Shown: positions 1-7,436 of the stretch, in pieces
Layout of the letters: each line of letters opens with the position of its first letter
How positions within the stretch are numbered: the first letter of the stretch is position 1
Source: Bacillota bacterium
Lineage (GTDB): Bacteria; Bacillota; Clostridia; Christensenellales; Aristaeellaceae
DNA: 10,534 nucleotides
NCBI GenBank assembly: GCA_023409955.1
Contig: JAEYQQ010000084.1
Location: 1-10,534, forward strand
Direction of reading: 5' to 3'
Position numbers and translations under genes: made by a program
Notes under the pieces: generated by a model
The model's input: the letters and a program-made list of their open reading frames with translations, nothing else
The model's database searches: none
What the model was told of the DNA's origin: nothing

Positions 1-143
1 TGCATCTGGAAGCTGAAACCGGTGTGCCTATGCCTAAGCAGGTATCATCTTTGCGTACCCTGCCTGTGCGGCATACCCTGACTTGCAGCAAGGAGGATTT
101 GGCCAAGGTGTTGATTCATGCGATTGACAGCAAGACAACATAA
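1..143 (+). CDS. C-terminal end of an unidentified protein (5' end outside window)
   Basis: An open frame runs from the window edge (first full codon at base 3) to a TAA at 141-143, giving 46 residues. It starts around HLEAETGVPMPK and ends in a helical-looking tail, EDLAKVLIHAIDSKTT. Codon choice is reasonable for a real gene (many GC-ending codons, no rare-codon clusters). A strong terminator begins 12 bases after the stop, as expected for a true 3' end. It is the only plus-strand gene in the window and converges on the minus-strand block. I do not recognise the family from this fragment, so I assign no function. The missing 5' part would be needed to identify it. Confidence 0.6.
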   Translation, partial: HLEAETGVPMPKQVSSLRTLPVRHTLTCSKEDLAKVLIHAIDSKTT

Positions 144-155
144 GCATTTCGTCAC

Positions 156-200
156 AAAAAAGGATCCGTTTCTGAAGAGCAGAAACGGATCCTTTTTTTT
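156..200. terminator. bidirectional Rho-independent terminator
   Basis: A perfect 14-bp stem pairs 161-174 with 180-193 around a 5-base loop (175-179). It is flanked by an A-run on the left (156-160) and a T-run on the right (194-200). It therefore has a GC-containing stem and a U-tract in both directions. It lies between the plus-strand gene ending at 143 and the minus-strand DUF975 gene ending at 207, so it can stop transcription from both convergent genes. Confidence 0.95.
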
Positions 201-206
201 TATCAA

Positions 207-956
207 TCAGTCTGCTGCCAAAGCGTTTTGCATTGGGTCAAGGTAAAATGCTGCAATGGATGCATTTATATACACACTTAGGACAAGTATTCCAGCAAAA
301 CCAACGATGGTGGCAAGCCAAGCAGCCAGAAAACTTGTCAATACCATTGCTATGACGACCAATAAGCTCCACCCTATATAACTGAGACAAAGGAGGAACA
401 ATTGAACCTTGCGACCGTGCATCATCCGTTTGCTTTCCCGAATAGCTTCCCTTACACCCATTTCCGGAATATCCGCCAGCAAATAATGCGCCATAGCATA
501 TCGTAAGGAAAATACAGCAGCACTGCATATAAAAGCAAAAAACAGTATGCTAGCCACAAAAGTGCTTAACTCCCCCATAATAGATACCCAGAGTAAGCCT
601 GGTATACCAATGAGCGCAAGCCAGCCAATTACAATGATGCTAAAAAACATTGAAATCCCAAAACCTTTACCCATGATATGAAAACGTGAAAACAATATAG
701 AGAAGCCTACTTCTTGCTTGCGATGCAGCTGCAGATAATAATTATTCACCCCTAGGCTAAGAGTAGGCACAATCGTATAACTAATAAACCACAAAAAGAT
801 TGATTTAAAATTCGATTCTGCAAACAGCGGCTGGCTTGTTATGTAATTCGCTATCACAGGGATGATCATCAATCCAAAGTTTACCAGCAATGATGGGCAC
901 CATTTTCCGCGCAGTGCCTCCCGCGCACTTCTCCGAATCAGTGAATTTTGTGACAT
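207..956 (-). CDS. DUF975 family integral membrane protein (paralogue 1, with extra membrane segment)
   Basis: This is a 249-residue hydrophobic protein of the DUF975 family, whose biochemical role is not established. Family marks are an N-terminal basic stretch with GKW (17-19), a conserved SLGVNNYYLQLHR region (67-79), a FSRFH element (89-93), YAMAHYLLADIPE (153-165), a basic SKRMMHGRK loop (175-183), LSYIGW (191-196) and a C-terminal VYINASIAAFYLD (228-240). I count five or six membrane segments. Between the conserved IPG (118-120) and YAM (153-155) there are 32 residues, against 6 in the neighbouring paralogue, and most of the extra stretch is hydrophobic. The start at 956 is preferred over ATG at 1007 because the predicted promoter places transcription start near 1010, leaving almost no leader for the longer form. 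The Shine-Dalgarno is weak (GGGAG, rather far away), so ATG at 974 is an alternative. The gene reads as more AT-rich than the rest of the window. A strong terminator follows it. Confidence 0.85.
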   Translation of the reverse strand: MSQNSLIRRSAREALRGKWCPSLLVNFGLMIIPVIANYITSQPLFAESNFKSIFLWFISYTIVPTLSLGVNNYYLQLHRKQEVGFSILFSRFHIMGKGFGISMFFSIIVIGWLALIGIPGLLWVSIMGELSTFVASILFFAFICSAAVFSLRYAMAHYLLADIPEMGVREAIRESKRMMHGRKVQLFLLCLSYIGWSLLVVIAMVLTSFLAAWLATIVGFAGILVLSVYINASIAAFYLDPMQNALAAD

Positions 957-1017
957 GAATCTTATCTCTCCCATCCATGTTTTGTATAATCTATGCCATT
1001 TCTCCATATCTCACCAA

Positions 1018-1046
1018 ATAGTAGCATATATATACAAAACTTACAA
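1018..1046 (-). promoter_or_regulatory. SigA-type extended -10 promoter for DUF975 paralogue 1
   Basis: Read on the minus strand, TTGTAA (1041-1046) and TACTAT (1018-1023) are separated by exactly 17 bases. The TG of an extended -10 (TGCTACTAT) is present. Transcription would begin near 1010, leaving a leader of about 55 bases to the ATG at 956. This suggests the gene can be transcribed independently of the upstream paralogue. Confidence 0.7.
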
Positions 1047-1059
1047 TACAAGATTGTAA
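1041..1059. promoter_or_regulatory. operator-like inverted repeat over the -35
   Basis: TTACAAT (1041-1047) and ATTGTAA (1053-1059) form a perfect 7-bp inverted repeat with a 5-base centre. The left arm coincides with the -35 hexamer of the promoter just described. The size, symmetry and position fit a binding site for a dimeric repressor. No regulator gene is visible in the window, so the binding protein is unknown. The sequence is AT-rich, so chance is possible. Confidence 0.4.
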
Positions 1060-1111
1060 TGGATGAAGATCTATCCAATGGCAGACCTTCCTATTTCGCC
1101 CTTCCAGCATC

Positions 1112-1846
1112 CTACTTATTCTGACTGTTTAGGCTGGATAGCTCCAGATAAAACCCTGTGATAGATGAGTTGATGTAGACTTGCAAGGCCAATGAAGCGA
1201 ACAAGCCTAACGCTGTTCCCAGGACGCCAAACATGGAATACAACGCCGAGATGCCCACCATAGATACAAAAAACCAGCCAATAAAACTGAACTGGAGGGC
1301 AAACAGCCTGCCTTTATGCCCATCCATCATTTTTTTGCTGAGTGCAATAGCATCCAGCGCACCAAGTTCCGGGTCATCCGCCATTAAAAATGGTGCCATG
1401 GCATACCGGTATGCGGCGATGATACCGGGTATAACAAACAGCAGCGACCATAGAGCGATGAAAATCCCCATGAGAACATATAACGCCAAGCATCTGACGA
1501 AAATGTGAAAGCGCGAAAACAAGAGGGAAAAGGGTGGGTTCTCACTGCGGTGCAAGGCCAGATAATACGTATTCAAGCCGACATTCATAGCAGGAGAAAG
1601 TACGAACTGCAGTAAAGCAAGCACCGTAACCAGCCCTGCGTATGGTGCCATGATGACCTGAAAGGCATCCAAATTATCAGGAATCGAAATGCTGGTCAGC
1701 GAGTTCACATCAAGCCGCAATTGAAATGTGTTTTGCAATAGGCCCAGCAAGCTTGCCACAAAAGTGACCATCAGCGCTGTCTGCCAGTTGCCCTGTAAGG
1801 CAGACAGACCTCGCCTGCGTAATGTAAAGCTGTCAGAAATGTTCAT
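1112..1846 (-). CDS. DUF975 family integral membrane protein (paralogue 2)
   Basis: This is a 244-residue membrane protein that fits the DUF975 pattern well. It has an N-terminal GNW (19-21), hydrophobic segments near 22-40, 63-85, 117-143 and 183-224, LLFVIPGII (135-143), YAMAPFLMADDPELG (148-162), the basic loop SKKMMDGHKGR (170-180), FSFIGW (186-191) and the terminal VYINSSITGFYLEL (223-236). The family function is unknown; it is an inner-membrane protein by composition. The start at 1846 is chosen because AAGGAG (1854-1859) lies 7 bases upstream; the longer form from 1882 has no such site and would begin at or before the predicted transcription start. It lies 105 bp downstream of ftsY with its own promoter in the gap, and upstream of a divergent paralogue on the same strand. 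I see no terminator between the two DUF975 genes, so they may also be co-transcribed. Confidence 0.9.
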   Translation of the reverse strand: MNISDSFTLRRRGLSALQGNWQTALMVTFVASLLGLLQNTFQLRLDVNSLTSISIPDNLDAFQVIMAPYAGLVTVLALLQFVLSPAMNVGLNTYYLALHRSENPPFSLLFSRFHIFVRCLALYVLMGIFIALWSLLFVIPGIIAAYRYAMAPFLMADDPELGALDAIALSKKMMDGHKGRLFALQFSFIGWFFVSMVGISALYSMFGVLGTALGLFASLALQVYINSSITGFYLELSSLNSQNK

Positions 1847-1872
1847 GCCCCCACTCCTTTCCATATATCCCG

Positions 1873-1901
1873 ATTCTAGCACGGGACTGATGGCAAAACA
1901 A
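1873..1901 (-). promoter_or_regulatory. SigA-type extended -10 promoter for DUF975 paralogue 2
   Basis: On the minus strand, TTGTTT (1896-1901) and TAGAAT (1873-1878) are 17 bases apart and the -10 is extended (TGCTAGAAT). It falls in the gap after ftsY and gives a leader of about 20 bases to the ATG at 1846. No hairpin terminator was seen between the ftsY stop and this promoter, so read-through from the operon may add to expression. Confidence 0.7.
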
Positions 1902-1951
1902 GAGCAGGGGCATCAAAATGTAAATTTTAGGATTCAATTGTCGCATTTGGT

Positions 1952-2866
1952 TTAGAACAGCGCCTGGGCAAAATCCTTAGCATCAAAGGGCTGAAGATCA
2001 TCAATGCCCTCGCCTACACCCACATACCACACCGGAACATTGAGTTCCCGGCGGATGGCGATGGCGATACCGCCCTTGGCTGTACCGTCCAGCTTGGTTA
2101 ATACGATACCGTTGATTTCGGCAACCTCTTTGAAGATTCTGGCCTGCTGCAAGCCGTTTTGGCCGGTGGTGGCATCCAGCACCAGCATGCAGCGCACATC
2201 GGCTTCGGGATATTCCCGATCGATCACCTTGCGCATTTTGTGCAGTTCATCCATCAGGTTTTTCTTGTTGTGAAGCCGGCCGGCGGTATCCACAATTAAC
2301 AAATCTGCCTTGCGGGCTTTGGCCGCCTGAACAGCATCAAACAATACGGCGGCAGGATCGGCCCCTTCCGCATGGCGGATGAGCGGCACCCTGGCCCGGT
2401 CTGCCCAAACGTTTAGTTGGTCAGCCGCAGCAGCCCGGAAGGTATCCCCCGCAGCCAGAAGCACTGTACGCCCAATGGCCTGGAAGCGCAAAGAAAGCTT
2501 GCCAATGGTTGTGGTTTTGCCCACCCCGTTGACACCTACCACCATCATAACCATAGGCCACTTGAGGGGGGGACGGGGAATGTTCATTTCTTGGGCGATA
2601 ATCTCCTTGAGCATCTCACGGGCACGGGAGGTACTTTTCACATTTTCTTTTTTCACCTGCTGCCGCAGCTTATCCATAATCTCCTGGGATGCTGCTACGC
2701 CAGCGTCAGACATGATGAGGATATCCATCAACTCATCATAAAAATCCTCATCCACCACACCGGTATTTTCCACCAGCGCATCCACCTTGTCGGTGAGGTT
2801 GGAGCGCGTCTTGGCAAGCCCTTCCCGAAGGCGGGCGAATAAACCCTTCTTTTCTTTTTCATCCAT
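1952..2866 (-). CDS. ftsY: signal recognition particle receptor FtsY
   Basis: FtsY is the SRP-type GTPase that docks ribosome-Ffh complexes at the membrane and hands nascent membrane proteins to SecYEG. The 304-residue protein has a short N-terminal region with a basic amphipathic helix (about 8-22), fitting a membrane-targeting helix, and no long acidic A domain, as is usual in Gram-positives. The helical N domain follows (about 25-90), then the G domain: P-loop GVNGVGKT (111-118), DTFRAAAADQL (141-151), DTAGR (193-197), TKLDG (257-261) and the closing GVGEG with DDLQPFD (283-295). All GTPase motifs are intact. The start is supported by GGAGGG 7 bases upstream. It lies 31 bases after smc and is the last gene of the plsX-to-ftsY block. 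The ffh gene, its partner, is not in the window. Confidence 0.98.
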   Translation of the reverse strand: MDEKEKKGLFARLREGLAKTRSNLTDKVDALVENTGVVDEDFYDELMDILIMSDAGVAASQEIMDKLRQQVKKENVKSTSRAREMLKEIIAQEMNIPRPPLKWPMVMMVVGVNGVGKTTTIGKLSLRFQAIGRTVLLAAGDTFRAAAADQLNVWADRARVPLIRHAEGADPAAVLFDAVQAAKARKADLLIVDTAGRLHNKKNLMDELHKMRKVIDREYPEADVRCMLVLDATTGQNGLQQARIFKEVAEINGIVLTKLDGTAKGGIAIAIRRELNVPVWYVGVGEGIDDLQPFDAKDFAQALF

Positions 2867-2884
2867 GGTGCTTCCCTCCCCTTT

Positions 2885-2897
2885 GTCACGTAGTGAC
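2885..2897 (-). repeat. small inverted repeat between smc and ftsY
   Basis: GTCAC (2885-2889) and GTGAC (2893-2897) form a 5-bp stem with a 3-base loop. It starts directly after the smc stop codon and sits just before the ftsY ribosome binding site. There is no U-tract, so it is not a terminator. It could tune ftsY translation or mRNA stability, but a stem this short may be accidental. Confidence 0.3.
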
Positions 2898-5800
2898 TTA
2901 ACTGACGTATTCGGTAAGATTTACCGACACCATTTTGGATATGCCCCTCTCCTCCATGGCTACACCGTACAAGGCGTCGCAGCGTTCCATGGTACCCTTG
3001 CGGTGGGTAACCACCACAAACTGGGTTTTACGGCCATACTCGGACAAGTAATCGGCAAAGTAGTTGATGTTGGCCTCATCCAGGGCAGCCTCGATTTCAT
3101 CGAGTATGCAAAATGGCGTAGGCTTGAGCTTTAGCATGGCAAACAGGATGGCGATGGCGGTGAGTGCCCGCTCTCCGCCTGACAAAAGCGACAGCAGCTG
3201 CAGCTTTTTCCCCGGCGGCTGGGCGGTAATCTCAATGCCGCAGTTCAAGGCATCACTAGGATCGGTAAGCCGCAGTTCCGCATGACCGCCACCAAACAAA
3301 CGCACAAAGGTTTCGCTGAAGTATTCCTTCATCATGTTGAACTGGGATACAAACTGCTGCTCCATTTGACCAAGGAGCTTGGTGATAAGGACCGCCAAAT
3401 CCTCCTCGGCCTTCTTCAGGTCTTGCTGCTGGGTGGTAAGGCTATCGAAACGCTCCTTGACAGAAACGTATTCTTCGATGGCATGAACGTTGACCGTTCC
3501 CAAGGCACGGATCTGCTCCCTTAAGGAGGCTGCTTCTTTCTCGCCGGAGCTTAAATCAAACTTTTCTGCGCGGTAGGCTTCTGCCCCGCCGTAAGTCAAT
3601 TCATACTCGTTCCAAATGCGTTCCTGCATAGCGGATAAGTCAGCCTCCACACGGGTGCGGTTCAGCTCGGTGCGGTGGAGCTTTTCGGTATGCTCCACGG
3701 CTTCCTTTTGAAGGCGCTCTGTCTCGTCCCTGATGGTACGCAGAGCAGATTGCTGATGAAGGCGATTGCTTTCCATTTCATCCACAGCAGCCTGGGCTTC
3801 AGCTACCTCCTGATGGCGGCCGGATACAGCTGTATCCAGCCCAAGCAGGATGGCTTCATCCCTTTGGATGGCTTCCTCCAAAGCGGCGGACTCCCTGCGG
3901 TTTATTTCCAGGTTCTCCCTGGCATGGCGTACCTCTTCCAGCAGCCGCTGACGGTCGCGCTTTAAGCTGGCAACCTCATGCTCACGGCCGGTAACTGTCA
4001 GCATATGAGCAGTAACTGCCTCCCGCTGCCTTTCCACCCGCTGCCGAGCAGCGGACAAGGCCTGCTGGAGCTCCAGTGTCTTTTGTTGCATGGCCTCCTG
4101 ATTGGTTTCAACATCGCCTCTGCGGCGGGAAATTGCCTCCAGGTCTTCCTCGATCTGGGCAATGCCCTCCTCCAATTGCTGGCGGGCGCTGATGGTCATC
4201 TCTATGCGGGACTTTAAAGCTTCCCATTCCTGACGGGCGCTTAAAACACGTTCCTGATCCCTAGCCACGGCGATTTCTTCCTGATGGACACGGTTTAAGG
4301 CATCGGTGCGAAGGGTTTTGAGCTGGTTGCGCTGGCTTTCCATAATCTGCAAAGCCTGACGCTCCTGCTGCAAATCATGCAGAAGCTTACGGGATGAGGC
4401 TTGCAGTTCCTCAATTTCACGCTCCCGGCCAAGCAGGCTGGTGGAACGGGCCTGAACAGAACCGCCGGTCATGGAGCCGCCGCTGTGCATCACATCACCG
4501 TTTAATGTCACCAGCCGGAAGGCCTGGCGCCCGGCCCGCATGATGGCGATACCAGCATCCAAATTCTCGGCCACCACGGTTCGGCCCAGCAGGTTTTCCA
4601 TGATTTCTTTGTATTCAGGATCAAAGGATACCAGTTCGCTGGCCACCCCCAAGCAGCCCGGCATGGATAATACAGACCGTTCCTCACGGCTGAGTACACG
4701 GCCTCTGATGGTGTTCATGGGCAAGAAGGTGGCCCGCCCCAGCTGGTTTTGACGTAGATAATCAATCACTCGCTTTGCGGTAGGCTCATCCTCTGTGATG
4801 ATATTTTGAAGCGCACCGCCCAGCACCATATCGATGGCTGTTTCCAGCTGTTTTGGCACTTTCATGAGCATGGCTACCACACCCCGGACCTTACGATCAC
4901 CTTGGGTTTTGGCATAATTCAGAGCCTTTTTGACCGCCTGGGCATAGCCTTCATAATCTCTGGCCATTTCCTCCAAGAGCTTTAAGCGGGTCTCCATGGC
5001 CTGCTGCCGCCTGAGTGATTCCTGCAGCGCATTTGTTTTTGTGCCGATGGATGCGCCAAGGGATTGTACCTGTTCATCCAAAGAGGATGCATCAGAAGAT
5101 AGCTTTTGCCAGCTTTCACGGGTGGCCTCCCCCTGTTTGACGGCGGCATCGTATGTTATTTGCAGCCCGGCTTCTTTGGCGCTTAAATCTGATTGCGTTT
5201 TGTCAAGTTCTGTGAGCCTTTCCCGCATTTGGGCCATTATGGCCTGCTGGCGGGATTGGGCGGACCGCTCGCTGCTCAAGCGGTTCATGGCGGTTAAGAT
5301 GGCCGCTTTGTGCTCTTCCAGCTCCTGCTCGCTGACAGATTCATCCTGCAGGTATTTCTTAAGTAGTTCCTGCTCTTTGACAAGGGCGTCCCTTTCCTGT
5401 ACGAGGGTTTCCTCATGGGTGTTTAATCCCCCCTCGCCGGAGGATTCCATTTGGCTCAGTTCACCATACCGTTCTTCCAAGCGAGCAGCCTCTGCCTGAA
5501 GGCGGGTTTGATTCTCCCGACTGTTTTCCAGACGCTGGGCCATTTTTTCTTTTTCGGCCTTTTGTTCGTGGTAGGCATCATTCAAACGCGATAAAACATC
5601 CCTGGATGCAAGGAGGTCTATCTCCATACGCTCCAGCTCATCTTCCATCTTCTGGCGCAGCTCTGTTTTTTCCTGAAGCTCCTGGGCATTTTGGTCAAGA
5701 ACCGCCTGCACCGCAGCGGCGGCTTCCATGAGGCTGCTGATCCGATCCTTTAATTTATCGTGACGGATCAGAAATATGTTCAGCTCGAAGCCTTTCAATT

Positions 5801-6461
5801 GCTCTGCCAGCAACAGATATGCCCTGGCGGTTTCTGCCTGGCGAGACAAGGGCTCCAAGTGGCGGGAAAGCTCGTCCAGGATATCCTCCACACGGGTTAG
5901 GTTTTCCCGGGTTCTCTCCAGCTTACGTTCTGCCTCATCCTTACGGGCCCGGTATTTCATGATACCGGCGGCATCTTCAAACACCTGGCGTCTGTCCTCC
6001 CCTTTTTGGGAAAGGATTTCGTCGATACGCCCTTGACCGATGATGGAATAACCTTCCCGGCCGATGCCTGTATCCCGGAACATGTCCACCACATCTTTTA
6101 AGCGGCAGGCGGATTTGTTTAAGAAATACTCGCTTTCGCCGTTGCGGTACACCCGCCTTGTGACCATGATCTCAGAAAAATCTACGGGCAGGGATTTATC
6201 CTCATTGTCAAAGACCAAAGAAACCTCGCAATAGGCCATGGGCTTGCGCTTTTCGGTGCCGCCGAAGATGACATCTTCCATTTTGGCACCGCGAAGCAGC
6301 CGGGCGCTCTGCTCGCCCAGCACCCAGCGAACAGCATCGGCAATATTGCTTTTCCCGCTGCCGTTGGGGCCAACGATCCCAGTTACGCCCTGGTTGAAGA
6401 CGATTTCCGTCCGCTGGGCGAAGGATTTGAACCCATATATTTCAAGCCTTTTCAGCTTCAT
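2898..6461 (-). CDS. smc: chromosome segregation ATPase SMC
   Basis: SMC is the long coiled-coil ATPase that, with ScpA and ScpB, extrudes DNA loops to compact and separate chromosomes. The 1187-residue protein has the full bacterial SMC layout. An N-terminal head carries Walker A GPNGSGKS (31-38). The first coiled coil runs from about 170 to 500 and is rich in Glu, Gln, Arg and Leu heptads. The hinge spans about 503-668 and ends in the typical LNGDV.....GGSMTGG (653-667). The second coiled coil runs to about 1000. The C-terminal head has the ABC signature LSGGER (1093-1098), Walker B FCILDE (1117-1122) with catalytic Glu1122, and the H-loop THRKG. The length matches the family (about 1180-1190). 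The start at 6461 has GGAGG 6 bases upstream and gives the conserved N-terminus MKLKRLEIYGFKSF; the ATG at 6479 adds six residues and lacks a ribosome site. It overlaps the end of rnc by 20 bp, suggesting translational coupling. Confidence 0.98.
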   Translation of the reverse strand: MKLKRLEIYGFKSFAQRTEIVFNQGVTGIVGPNGSGKSNIADAVRWVLGEQSARLLRGAKMEDVIFGGTEKRKPMAYCEVSLVFDNEDKSLPVDFSEIMVTRRVYRNGESEYFLNKSACRLKDVVDMFRDTGIGREGYSIIGQGRIDEILSQKGEDRRQVFEDAAGIMKYRARKDEAERKLERTRENLTRVEDILDELSRHLEPLSRQAETARAYLLLAEQLKGFELNIFLIRHDKLKDRISSLMEAAAAVQAVLDQNAQELQEKTELRQKMEDELERMEIDLLASRDVLSRLNDAYHEQKAEKEKMAQRLENSRENQTRLQAEAARLEERYGELSQMESSGEGGLNTHEETLVQERDALVKEQELLKKYLQDESVSEQELEEHKAAILTAMNRLSSERSAQSRQQAIMAQMRERLTELDKTQSDLSAKEAGLQITYDAAVKQGEATRESWQKLSSDASSLDEQVQSLGASIGTKTNALQESLRRQQAMETRLKLLEEMARDYEGYAQAVKKALNYAKTQGDRKVRGVVAMLMKVPKQLETAIDMVLGGALQNIITEDEPTAKRVIDYLRQNQLGRATFLPMNTIRGRVLSREERSVLSMPGCLGVASELVSFDPEYKEIMENLLGRTVVAENLDAGIAIMRAGRQAFRLVTLNGDVMHSGGSMTGGSVQARSTSLLGREREIEELQASSRKLLHDLQQERQALQIMESQRNQLKTLRTDALNRVHQEEIAVARDQERVLSARQEWEALKSRIEMTISARQQLEEGIAQIEEDLEAISRRRGDVETNQEAMQQKTLELQQALSAARQRVERQREAVTAHMLTVTGREHEVASLKRDRQRLLEEVRHARENLEINRRESAALEEAIQRDEAILLGLDTAVSGRHQEVAEAQAAVDEMESNRLHQQSALRTIRDETERLQKEAVEHTEKLHRTELNRTRVEADLSAMQERIWNEYELTYGGAEAYRAEKFDLSSGEKEAASLREQIRALGTVNVHAIEEYVSVKERFDSLTTQQQDLKKAEEDLAVLITKLLGQMEQQFVSQFNMMKEYFSETFVRLFGGGHAELRLTDPSDALNCGIEITAQPPGKKLQLLSLLSGGERALTAIAILFAMLKLKPTPFCILDEIEAALDEANINYFADYLSEYGRKTQFVVVTHRKGTMERCDALYGVAMEERGISKMVSVNLTEYVS

Positions 6462-7116
6462 GCTGACCCTCCAAACCATTTAGACCGTTGACATGAGCAA
6501 GTGCCTTGGCCGCTGCTTGCTTTTCTGCCTGGCGCTTGGTCTTACCTTTGCCACTAAAGGGCGGCAAGCCGACAGCGTTTACCTGGGCTGTAAATATTCT
6601 GCTATGGGGCGGACCTTCCGTTTCCAGCAGTTCATAGGAAGGCGCCTCCTGCCCCCTGGCCTGCAGCCATTCCTGAAGGGCACTTTTGGAATCCAGAACT
6701 GGGGCAATGCTCTCTTCCCCAGGCCAAAGCCTTTTCACCAGGGCCAGCGCGGCATCAAGGCCGCTGTCCAAGCATACCGCTGCCAGAACAGCTTCCATGG
6801 CATCGGCCAGAATGGAAGGGTTTTCCCGGCCGCCATCCTGCTCCTGGGACTTATTCATAATTAAATATCTTCCAAGCCCAATATCCCTTGCCACGCGGGC
6901 GAGTGCCGCTTCACACACCAACAATGCACGCCGGTGGGTCAAGCCGCCTTCACTCATGTCGGGATACTTTTCATACAGGATGCTGGACATACAGTATTGC
7001 AGCACCGCATCCCCCAGAAATTCCAAACGCTGATTATCCTCCCCGCCCATAGAGGGATGGGTGAGAGCTTGTTTTAACAGTGCTTCATTTTGAAAACGGA
7101 AGGCAAGTGCCTTCAT
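6442..7116 (-). CDS. rnc: ribonuclease III
   Basis: RNase III cuts double-stranded RNA, maturing rRNA precursors and regulating mRNAs. Read from 7116 the protein has 224 residues. The signature QRLEFLGDA (29-37) contains catalytic Glu32 and Asp36, and ADAMEAV (104-110) contains Asp105 and Glu108, so all four metal-binding acidic residues are present. A double-stranded RNA-binding domain (about 142-210) ends in GKGKTKRQAEKQAAAKAL. The start is uncertain. ATG 7116 has AAGGA close upstream (4 bases). A TTG at 7128, with AGGGG 7 bases upstream, would add four residues (MKEL) and complete the first helix usual in the family, so it may be the true start. ATG at 7146 is unlikely because it abuts the hairpin at 7152-7179 and has no ribosome site. 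The 3' end overlaps smc by 20 bp and contains the smc ribosome binding site. Confidence 0.96.
   Translation of the reverse strand: MKALAFRFQNEALLKQALTHPSMGGEDNQRLEFLGDAVLQYCMSSILYEKYPDMSEGGLTHRRALLVCEAALARVARDIGLGRYLIMNKSQEQDGGRENPSILADAMEAVLAAVCLDSGLDAALALVKRLWPGEESIAPVLDSKSALQEWLQARGQEAPSYELLETEGPPHSRIFTAQVNAVGLPPFSGKGKTKRQAEKQAAAKALAHVNGLNGLEGQHEAEKA
6467..6472 (-). promoter_or_regulatory. ribosome binding site of smc, inside rnc
   Basis: GGAGGG on the minus strand lies 5-6 bases before the smc ATG at 6461 and within the last codons of rnc. It fixes the smc start and implies that ribosomes finishing rnc can restart on smc. Confidence 0.85.
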
Positions 7117-7145
7117 GAGTTCCTTCAAGAAAATACCCCTATTCA

Positions 7146-7179
7146 TGAAAAGGCGCTGCCGAAATAATTCGGCAACGCC
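7146..7179 (-). terminator. attenuator-like hairpin between acpP and rnc
   Basis: On the minus strand a 12-bp stem (7168-7179 with 7152-7163) closes a 4-base UUAU loop. It contains one G-U pair and is otherwise perfect. It is followed by CTTTTC-type sequence, a U-run of only four. It begins 19 bases after the acpP stop and precedes the rnc start. It resembles a weak Rho-independent terminator. A partial terminator here would keep acpP mRNA abundant while letting less transcription reach rnc, smc and ftsY. It could also protect the acpP 3' end or be a processing site for RNase III itself, though the stem is short for that enzyme. Confidence 0.6.
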
Positions 7180-7198
7180 GGATGATTTGCCGATCCCC

Positions 7199-7429
7199 TC
7201 AGCCTTGATGGGATTCGATGTAGTCCACCACATCGCCAACGGTTTTCATGCGGACGATGACCTCATCCTCCACCATGATGCCAAATTTGTCTTCCAAGTC
7301 CATGATCATCACCATAATGTTAGCGCTGTCGGCCTTGAGGTCCTCCACCAGTTTAGCTTCGCGGGTCACCTTGGAAACGTCTACCCGCAGCTGTTTTGCG
7401 ATCAAAGGAGCCACTGTTTCAAAAACCAT
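7199..7429 (-). CDS. acpP: acyl carrier protein with atypical Asp-Ser-Ala motif
   Basis: ACP carries growing fatty acyl chains on a 4'-phosphopantetheine attached to a serine and delivers them to fatty-acid synthesis enzymes and to PlsX. The 76-residue length is typical. Ser35 in ADSAN is the expected attachment site. The usual motif is Asp-Ser-Leu; here Leu is Ala. Helix II reads SANIMVMIMDLEDKFG, so the acidic residues matching E. coli Asp38 and Glu41 are replaced by Asn and Val, whereas the later acidic pair (Glu-Asp) is kept. The C-terminal TVGDVVDYIE is normal. The start at 7429 is set by AGGAGG (7437-7442) exactly 7 bases upstream; the ATG six bases earlier is too close to it and the longer form from 7522 overlaps plsX. 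Its position between plsX and rnc argues it is the main fatty-acid ACP, though a secondary carrier cannot be excluded. Confidence 0.93.
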   Translation of the reverse strand: MVFETVAPLIAKQLRVDVSKVTREAKLVEDLKADSANIMVMIMDLEDKFGIMVEDEVIVRMKTVGDVVDYIESHQG

Positions 7430-7436
7430 GTTCATT

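Noticed and set aside
980..995. Plus-strand TATAAT as a promoter running into the DUF975 paralogue 2 antisense strand
   Set aside because: No -35 of reasonable quality at the right distance and no plus-strand gene to serve.
1883..1951. Terminator after ftsY
   Set aside because: Only a weak AAAAT/ATTTT pairing is present, with no GC stem and no U-run, so termination here cannot be supported.
2417..2842. Plus-strand 141-codon open frame opposite ftsY
   Set aside because: Antisense shadow of a fully conserved gene, with no recognisable domain or ribosome site.
4996..5499. Plus-strand 167-codon open frame, Ser-rich
   Set aside because: It lies opposite the smc coiled coil; Ser and Leu runs arise from the complement of Glu, Gln and Arg codons. 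There is no supporting start signal.
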